From positions 129,363,655 to 129,427,654 of the forward strand of contig NC_133324.1 in NCBI RefSeq assembly GCF_042186555.1: 64,000 bases of DNA, written 5' to 3'. Source of the stretch: Aquarana catesbeiana. Lineage: Eukaryota; Chordata; Amphibia; Anura; Ranidae. This document shows, piece after piece, positions 56,441 to 64,000 of the stretch. A program made the translations under genes and the position numbers. Below the pieces are notes generated by a model. That model was not told the origin of the DNA, did not search any database, and worked only from the letters and a program-made list of their open reading frames with translations. Numbering within the stretch: the stretch's first letter is position 1; each line of letters starts with the position of its first letter.

Positions 56441-57164
56441 TGTCATGTACAGTACCTGATGGCTGAGCCTGGCATGCAGAGGGAAGGTCTTTCGTACAGT
56501 CCCGGTTCAGAGACCACCAATGTTGCAACAGTGGCTGTGAGAGCATGGTGATATAAGGGTGCCTGTACAGTCTTCCATGTAGCACGTGTGTCACCAGGAT
56601 GGACCAGATACAGTAGCTGGTCAGTGGGTGTTTGGCAGGAACAGCAGACCCTGGCTGGTGGTGGCAGTAGGCAGCAGTAGGCAGTGACAATAGCTGATGC
56701 AGGAAAAGTGATGGCCCACGAAAGATGATGCTCTAGCAGGGGTCATGCAGGAGTATGCAGAGCAGAAGAGACACAGGATGCATGGTCAGACAAGCAGATG
56801 CAGGCATAGACAGTAGACTAGGAATGGTCAAGGTACAGGCAGAGATCGGCAACACAAGTTCAGGCACATAAGCAGAAGGCAGGGGCAAAGTCCAGATACA
56901 GGCCAAGGTCAGGGTAGGAGATATTTAAGTGAAGTCAGAGGCAAGCTGGATCTAATACAGAGGTAAGCAGGATCAGGTTCAAGAACACAGGTACAGCTGC
57001 AGATCAGACAGTGATGTGCTAGTGCAATTGCTGCACCTACATATGCCATTTGGTGCCAGCGTTACTGGCAAACATGCGTACATGCACAAATGCGTCATTC
57101 GTGTGCCTGGCAAGATGAGCACTTGTGGGATCGCGTCTGTGATCTGGCCAGCACATCCCTGACA
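56441..57164 (-). mobile_element. Solo-LTR-like unit, 724 bp, 5-bp TSD
   Basis: TGTCA at the left and TGACA at the right are bordered by exact GGATG duplications (56436-56440 and 57165-57169). A 5-bp TSD fits LTR retrotransposon integration. Organisation parallels 32168-32877, including repeated CAGG and CAAGGTCAGG words and a TTAAATAT TATA-like core on the minus strand. No internal coding region, so a solo LTR formed by recombination is the simplest reading. Confidence 0.75.
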
Positions 57165-59093
57165 GGATGCTTGGACTTGTAAGGATATTTGTTGCAACAC
57201 TTCACAAATCCAGGCCATAGCTGGACTTGCTTGTATGGTACACAGAAATCTGCATGCCACAAGCATAGCTTAAAAGGGGAAGAAATACCTGGATAACCTG
57301 AGAAGGGACTTAATAATTATTACTCTTTATGAGGAACTGTTTGTTTTGTAGTACAGCCCAGGATAGGCATGCTATACTCAGTGTTCTCCCCTCTGACTCA
57401 AGTTCCTATGGTGAAAGTATGCTATGTAGTTGCACGGATATTGGGTATGCAACCTCTTCTGTGGACCAGATTTTCCAGCATCTAGCCTGGTGGAGGAAAT
57501 CATTAAATGCAGATAGAATGGTGGATTATTTTTTCTGCAGCATTCCTTTTACATCCAGGAGCTGAATTAAATGGTCTTAGCATTTACATTTATGTGGAGT
57601 GTATATGATACATTTTTCCCTAACATAGAAATACATTTTGGAAAAACTATATATGTTTAAGTTTGGCACGCCATATCTTTGGGATTTGGAACATATGTTT
57701 TGTATGGTCCATTATTCAAATTTAGGTCCTTCTTTACACGTCTACTATGCCCAAAAGGGGAGAGTGGGGGATGGGTTGAGTTCTTTAAATATTGGCCAAT
57801 TGTAAGGGTTTTATTTTTATATTTGTATGGTCTGTTTTTAGTGAGCATCTTTTGTTAACATAATAACTTGAAAACTGGGAGTAGAGTCTAAGCCAGGCTT
57901 TTATTGATTTTTTTTTTTTATTTGAAATTTGCCAAAATCATCACACTCGTGCCTAGTTTTTGCTCTATCACACAAAAGATGGTACCTACAAACCATCTTT
58001 CTGTTTATTGTAGTTACATTAGGAGAGGAGCATTGTTTCCTATCCATTGCTTCTTTGTAATCTGTTAATATCAATTATGCTTAGCACTTCTGGAGGTGTT
58101 ACATAGCAGATGCTTTGTGCTATGTTCATGGGGATGTATTCTTATTGATCATTCAATTGATGTGTGCAGAAGATATATATTCTTCATAGTTTGTCTATTT
58201 TTCCTTAGATTATTGGAACACAGGATAATGCACTGTAAATCTAACTATATGTTATTATAAATTACAAGTTCAAAATCAAAAGTTTTATTCAGAATGACCT
58301 TTCTATAGTTGCACTTTCATCATAATTATGACCAAACCTGCCTTACTTAGCATGAGGTTAGATTTTAGGATAGTTTTAATGTCAGGTCATTGGTGGATAT
58401 ATAGAAAAGGTTTTGTTCTCCTGTGAGCGTATATTCATTATATTTTAAAATGAATGAAAGATGAAATCTCAAACACAGGGGATTAAACACACTTCCCTTA
58501 TGTTATATGAGAAGGTGCCATGTTGACCTAGTCTTGACATGTCTTCATATTTTCACATTCATGATTGTGTGACATCATGGTTAGATCATGCTACAATATT
58601 GCAGCTGCTCCAGCTTGTCCAATCAGCCGGGGTGCAACGACTGTACAAATCCTCTCTCCACATCTGCTCTGAATTAGAAACGTTCCTTCCATGTACAGTA
58701 AGTAAGACAGCAAGCCAGGGTCAGCAGGATTTGTGCTTCATTATAAGGATTTAGAATAAAAATGAAATAATGAAAGTTTGGAGATTTTTATATACAGGGA
58801 TGAGGCTATTCTGTAGTTCACTTAGTGACACGACACTGGATTGCTCCATTTGTGGCACCATATGGTTACAATATGATACACATAAGTGCAAATGAGAGTG
58901 GCAAGTTAGTAGTCTGGCAAACAGTAAAAAGAAAAAGAGTAATATGTATTAAAAAATTAATCAGCATACCCAAGAAGAATATTGTTGTTTCTGAACCTTT
59001 GTCACTTTCCCCAGCGTATATAGTCATTAATGATCCTAATTGATGAAAACTGCAATAAATTTTAAAAAATCTATAACATAGAGCAGCCTATAG
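57165..59093. other. No recognisable feature
   Basis: AT-rich, apparently single-copy sequence; short frames only. Confidence 0.45.
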
Positions 59094-59096
59094 GGT

Positions 59097-59440
59097 TTAT
59101 TTATTTATTTATTTATTTCAGGTACTTATATAGCGCCGTCAATTTACGCAGCGCTTTACATATATATTATACATTCACATCAGTCCCTACCCTCAAGGAG
59201 CTTACAATCTAAGGTCCCTAACTCACATTCATACATACTAGGGACAATTTTTGACAGGATCCAATTAACCTACCAGCATGTCTTTGGAGTGTGGGAGGAA
59301 ACCGGAGTACCCGGAGGAAACCCATGCAGGCACAGGGAGAACATGCAAACTCCAGGCAGGTAGTGTCGTGGTTGGGATTCAAACCAGCGACCCTTCTTAC
59401 TGCTAGGCGAGAGTGCTACCACCACACCACTGTGCCGCCC
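59097..59440 (-). mobile_element. Full-length V-SINE-like tRNA-derived SINE
   Basis: On the minus strand: head GGGCGGCACAGTGGTGTGGT GGTAGCACTC (A-box region), then GGTTTGAATCC (B box). The central domain is TGGAGTTTGCATGTTCTCCC, GGTTTCCTCCGGGTACTCC and CTCCAAAGACATGC. The tail AGCGCTGCGTAAATTGACGG CGCTATATAAG is followed by ATAAA repeats. GGTTTATT flanks both sides (59094-59101 and 59441-59448), a likely TSD, although the left copy overlaps the ATAAA tail. The B box supports an internal Pol III promoter. Confidence 0.92.
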
Positions 59441-59448
59441 GGTTTATT

Positions 59449-59790
59449 GATTCATTATCTGAATGTCATTGTGATAAGGAAATGTGAAAGAATCGAATTG
59501 GTTCCTATGAGCAACTGTTTTACTTGTTTTTACTCTGATTCATAAAGAAGTCTTTGAACAGTTTTAGACCTGGAGATATAGAAAGACATTTAAGGCACTC
59601 TCACTACTCTAAAGTGGACCATTTCACTGTAAAATCAAGTTATGCAAAATCACCCACTCATTCTTCTTATGGCCTCATTTAATGAACGTACCTATCTGTA
59701 CATACCTGCACTGCATTAAGGGTCGTCTTGGCAGCAAAGGAGTCATAGGTGTTCTGTGCATTAGCCATTTGCTCCGGAGCATTTTTCCTT
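59449..59790. other. No recognisable feature
   Basis: No coding or repeat signal. Confidence 0.4.
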
Positions 59791-60185
59791 GCACCTCTGA
59801 TAATGGGAAACTATTTTCTCCCACTGACCACTAACACCAAAGTGTTTTTCCTCCCTCTAACACCTGGTCATTCCAACCGCCCCCCCCCCCCCCGCCCCCT
59901 CCCGCCACTGACCAATGACACTCGGTTGTTTTTCCCCCGCACTGACATCAGGGTCTTTTTTCCTCTGACTACACTTTTTCACCCATTGACCTCTGACACC
60001 AGGGTACCCCCACCTCCCCTGACCACTAAAACCAAGATATTTTTTCACCTCCACAGACCACGGACACCAGGGTCATTTTTCCTTACACTAACCACTGACA
60101 CAAGGGTTATTTTTCCTTACACTGTCCATTGACACCAGAGTAATCTTTACTTCCACTGGCCACAGATGCCAAGCATTCTTTCTTC
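59791..60185 (+). repeat. Degenerate minisatellite, ~35-40-bp unit
   Basis: Repeated CCACTGACCACTGACACCAG GGT followed by T-rich TTTTTCCT, about nine or ten units. A C-tract interrupted by one G lies at 59879-59898. A 127-codon frame across it is low-complexity. Confidence 0.88.
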
Positions 60186-61894
60186 CACAAATGAGCAAAA
60201 TAGTGGGCCCTATGACACATCCTCCTGACAGCTGTATATGTTAAATGTCTATAGTCCTGACCATTGTACTCTATATATGATATTATCACATTGTTCTAAC
60301 TACTGTATTCTGTAAGCTGTTCTATACCTTACATACTTCTCTCCAATCTACTTGTTTTCTCCAAAGTTGCTGGTTGTTATATACTTTCCATCTGTTTTTA
60401 AGGTAGGCTCCAAAAAAGGATTAGGTCTCTGTCTATATTCAGTTAAATTTTGTTTTTAATGATCTATTAGGTTTATTTGTGTCTGAGAGGCTGTAGACGC
60501 TGTGATAAATTGTGTGCATACATTCAGAGTCAATTTGCCCATTCCTGTTCAAGATTTTTCAACATAATGTAGCCTACTTTTTGCTGTAGCATGCTTCACT
60601 CGCTGTATGTTTACTACCCTCCAGAGTGTTGATCTTTCTCAACTTCAACTGTTGGGAGGTATGTTATCACACATCATCAAAAAAAGTCTCAAATCCTTCC
60701 CATCTTGTAGCTAGACATCCTTTCTGAATGATCCCTCTACCTTATGACATTTTGCAAATCATCATTTCTCCATGCATTGCCTTATAAGCCCGATTGACAC
60801 AAGTCCCACTGGTACCAATGCAGGATCCACACATAGAGAGACATTTATGGAGTCATCTTGGAGCATAAAACATTAAGGTCAATGAGCTGTTAACCCTCTT
60901 GAGAGAGGAACAATAGTTACCATACTCACCGGCCAGCAAACAAATAACTGTAAATGTCATCTACAAAATATCTGTGGAGTGCAATCATAAACCTGCCAAA
61001 AAATAACAAAAATAAACCACATTGCCATGGAAATTCAATAATGTGATTACCATCTATAAGTCCTTTTGTTTGCTCAGAAGTGTAATCTAGTGGAAACGGA
61101 TATTGCACTGTAAGTAGGGCCTTAGTAAAGCCATATAGGGAAATATCTGAATTTCCTACAATTTTTATTTTATCGTTTCATATACTACGACATCCTGTTT
61201 ACCTTATTTAAATGCAGCTGTGAGTTGGCGACAGAGACTTGTTGTTTTGTTCAGCATTGTAGTGACTCTCCGGTATAGTACTATTTTGCAGGCTGCAGCA
61301 TCTGTTTCTTCTTTCATTTTCCAGCTTCTAGGCTTGTCATCCTTTGTATTTTCTCTGATATCCATTTGCTACTAATCATCCCAGGTATTCTAATGATATA
61401 AGTAGTCTTTCATATCCTCTACTGAGATTAAAACATTTTCTATTATCTCCACGGTTGGAATGAAATCCATCTGGAGCATTTGCTTATCCATATCATCTGT
61501 ACAAACACATGAAAAAATACGGCTGCCCTTTGTTTAACCTTTTCATTACTCGCAGTAAAAAAATGGATGGGTCAAAACATGTAAACAATAAAAGGTAAAT
61601 CTACCAAAAAATTGATTTTTCATTTTTAGGTGTAATCTGGCAAGGTTTCATCACTCAACAGCTCCTTTAAATGTTTTTCCACCTCTGCAGCCAAATTTGA
61701 GAAACCATGACCATATGCTTGTTATGTGTTCCCATTCACACAGTATTCCTAAAAATAATTTTAAAAAATATGTCTTACCTGTCTGGTTGTTTCTTTGGAG
61801 TAGGATGATAAATTGAACTCTACAGGGACACTTTAGGGAGAGATTTGACTAAAAGTGCATCAACATACAATGCACAATCCAAGTCTTGATATCT
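60186..61894. other. No recognisable feature
   Basis: Single-copy-looking AT-rich sequence, no supported gene or repeat. Confidence 0.45.
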
Positions 61895-62414
61895 TTAAAG
61901 GATAAGTTCACCTTTAAAAAAATAAATAAATAAATGCACATCTTATTGCAGGTAAAAAAAAAAATGTGCATTTGTTTAATTTTTTTTATTAGGATCCTAT
62001 AAAGCATTACACCCGTGATCAGCAGATCGTGAGTGCAATCTCAGGCTCCTGCAGACTGTCAGTGTAGCTGTCTGCCTATACCTCATACAGGCAGGCAGTT
62101 ACTGAATGACAGGAAGGATCAATGAACTACCAAGAGTGCTCATCAGCGCCCTGGTAGTTCATTGAGAACTACAAGCCATCAGCCGCAATGGTAGTTCCCC
62201 CATTCACAGAACTCTGTGAATGAATGATGCAGCTGGGTGGGCAGAGCTCCCTCAGACACGTTTTTTTAAATTGTGACAGTGAGTGCGGGGAAAAGATCCC
62301 CAGCCCACTATCTCAATGGGAACTCGGGGGTGTAGGGTCTGCTCAGTTAGTAACATGTTGCATGTTACACCCTAAATATGGTAACATGTTCATAAAGATG
62401 AACTTATCCCTTAA
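61895..62414. mobile_element. TTAA-flanked MITE family M8
   Basis: TTAAAGGATAAGTTCACCTT and, inverted, TTAAGGGATAAGTTCATCTT are the termini, with TTAA at both borders. An internal hairpin (GAACTACCAAGAG..CCTGGTAGTTC near 62125-62160) follows. Non-coding. Confidence 0.85.
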
Positions 62415-62956
62415 CTGTTTATTAGGTCAATCAAAGCACATACTCTACTTTACAACTGATGATAAGATCTGCTACCACAGTACATAAAGAGTTAATTATG
62501 GTAACATAACTCCTTAGCACCATCATAAACATTACATAGAAGGGGAGAGCAAAGTAGGATTTCTTTCCAGGAAAGAGCACGTAAAAAGCTAAGCAGAATT
62601 CTTTACATTATGTTAGGTGAAATGGAACACATGACAAATATACAGTTGTTGTTAGACTTAAAAAAAAAACAAAAAAACTGTGGTTGGGCTATAAACATTC
62701 CAACGTTTATTAATTTTTAACAAGCGGTATATTAACTTTAAAACAAACCCTCAATGACCTCTCTAGCTGCAGGCACTGAGGAGGAATTCATCCTCAACAT
62801 TCACAGCAGATGCACTTAAGTTGTTCTTCTTTTAGAAGCTCAGCTCATCCTCTTCCCTACAGGAGATCCTTCTCTTTGTTTAGATTAGAAAATAGAAGGC
62901 TGCTGAGTCATGGCTGGGGGATGAGGGAGCAGAATGACCTGAGCTATCATAAGTAA
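62415..62956. other. No recognisable feature
   Basis: No coding or repeat signal; the last three bases are the TAA target of the next element. Confidence 0.4.
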
Positions 62957-63846
62957 GGCCTCATGCACACGAGACGCTGTTAAACGTGCGTTCAGAGGCA
63001 TTTGGACACTTTTTTTAACTGCCCGTGAACCCATTCAATGTTATCCTATGTGTCCATGTACACAGTCTCGTTTTCTGGCGTTTTTAGGCAGTTGCGTTTA
63101 ACCTTGTTTTTCCAGAAGCAAAAAAATGGGCTCAGACGCAAAAGTTTTCTGCATTTAGCTGCGTTTGCGTTTATAAGTGTTTTTAAAGGAGCATTTTACA
63201 ACCCGACTTTGGGGCCCCATATCTCGGGGTTCCTAGCACCAAGTGGCCTTGAGATATGGGGCCCCAAATTCGGGTCACAAAATGTCATTCTCTGCTGCAG
63301 AAAAGTGCTTGACATTTTGTGTCCCAAATTTGGGGCCCCATATCTTGGGGCCACTTAGTGCTAGGAACCTCAAATTTGGTGTGCTAACACAGTTGGACTA
63401 ACACTATAACACATCCAAATTTGGGGTTCCTAACACCAAGTAGCCCCGAGATATGGGGCCCCAATTCGGGTTGGAAAATGTCATTCTCTGCTGCAGAAAT
63501 GCTTGACATTTTGCGACCTGACTTTGGGGCCCCATATATCGGGGCCACTTGGTGCTAGGAACCCCAAATTTGGATATGTTGTAGTGCTACAGTTCAACAC
63601 AGTTCCACTGTGTTAGCACACCAAATTTGGGGTTCCTAACACCAAGTGGCCCGAGATACGGGGCCCCAAAGTTGGGCGGCAAAATGTCATTCTCTGCTCT
63701 GCAGATGCTTCTAGACGCACACGCGGTAAAACGCAGCTAAACGCGGCATGCAAATGCGGCAAAACGGGTGTTTCTAAACACCGGTTTCAGCTTTTAAAAA
63801 CATGTGTTCAGCAGAGTTTGCACCAGCAACTCATGTGCATGAGGCC
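62957..63846. mobile_element. TAA-flanked MITE (PIF/Harbinger-type), 890 bp
   Basis: Ends GGCCTCATGCACACGAGACG and CAACTCATGTGCATGAGGCC, with TAA at 62954-62956 and 63847-63849. Subterminal AAACGCAGCTAAACGC-type words occur in both halves. The centre (63185-63700) is a cluster of large inverted units. A truncated relative lies at 20305. Confidence 0.85.
63185..63700. repeat. Cluster of alternating inverted units
   Basis: TTTGGGGCCCCATATCTCGG and its inverse GATATGGGGCCCCAAA alternate with GGTGCTAGGAACC / GGTTCCTAACACC and ACATTTTG / CAAAATGTCATTCTCTGCTG. About six arms appear in 500 bp, so many alternative hairpins are possible. Confidence 0.9.
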
Positions 63847-64000
63847 TAAAAAGTCAAACCTGTGAAGCAAACTTCCTTTTTCCAGCCTATTGGACCATTC
63901 TGCTGTCTCTGCATAAAATTGCCTGCCCATCTGCATTTAGGGCTGACCTTTACCTTACTGATTTGTTAATGTTGGTGAGGGTGTAGTTTATGCAGTTTAA

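Noticed and set aside
59380..59440. A tRNA gene on the minus strand
   Set aside because: A- and B-box-like words belong to the SINE head, which continues straight into the V-SINE central domain. No acceptor-stem pairing was found.

Overview
This window looks like repeat-dense, non-coding nuclear DNA from an anuran amphibian, most likely a true frog (Ranidae). The basis is the mix of repeats: several classes of short inverted-repeat DNA transposons (8-bp-TSD hAT-type, TTAA-flanked, TAA-flanked, TA-flanked), decayed Tc1/mariner transposases, a decayed Ty3/Gypsy pol, L1-like 3' ends, a V-SINE-like tRNA-derived SINE and many minisatellites. The genus is inference from remembered repeat families and was not searched. 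I recognise no host protein-coding exon. Two TATA-plus-splice-donor sites (9493-9576 and 30023-30107) are the only weak hints of host or LTR transcription units. Every long conserved reading frame belongs to a mobile element and is broken.

Layout. 1-4.75 kb: repeat fragments and a four-element nest (2181-3744). 4.77-7.79 kb: a 3-kb hAT-type element with a perfect 8-bp target duplication and a 1.85-kb minisatellite inside it. 9.7-13.7 kb: interspersed repeats, a TA-flanked element with 60-bp internal inverted arms, a Tigger-like MITE, and a 5'-truncated L1-like insertion that carries a TAA-flanked MITE. 15.7-20.1 kb: a small hAT element that swallowed a 2.56-kb hAT foldback (which holds a LINE tail) and a Tc1 element. 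22.1-24.6 kb: a Tc1/mariner-type element split by 1.4 kb of foreign DNA. 25.5-28.5 kb: TTAA elements abutting end to end with a minisatellite-bearing hAT between two of them, then a SINE. 30.4-40.4 kb: more MITEs, a minus-strand solo-LTR-like unit, and a second Tc1 relic. 41.8-44.2 kb: a foldback and its half copy. 45.1-47 kb: an interspersed repeat interrupted by a Tc1 deletion derivative sitting in a TA microsatellite. 47.6-53.2 kb: a 167-bp tandem duplication, then a Gypsy LTR and pol relic. 54-64 kb: the quietest part, with one LTR (5-bp target duplication), one SINE with an apparent 8-bp TSD, a minisatellite and two MITEs.

The elements do not form a pathway. They form a stratigraphy: target duplications let the insertion order be read directly. 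The most distinctive patterns are (i) non-autonomous DNA transposons that repeatedly carry expanded minisatellites, three of which share a related motif in unrelated hosts; (ii) a TTAA-flanked MITE assemblage whose members nest in each other or abut at shared TTAA sites; and (iii) unusually deep nesting provable from exact TSDs.
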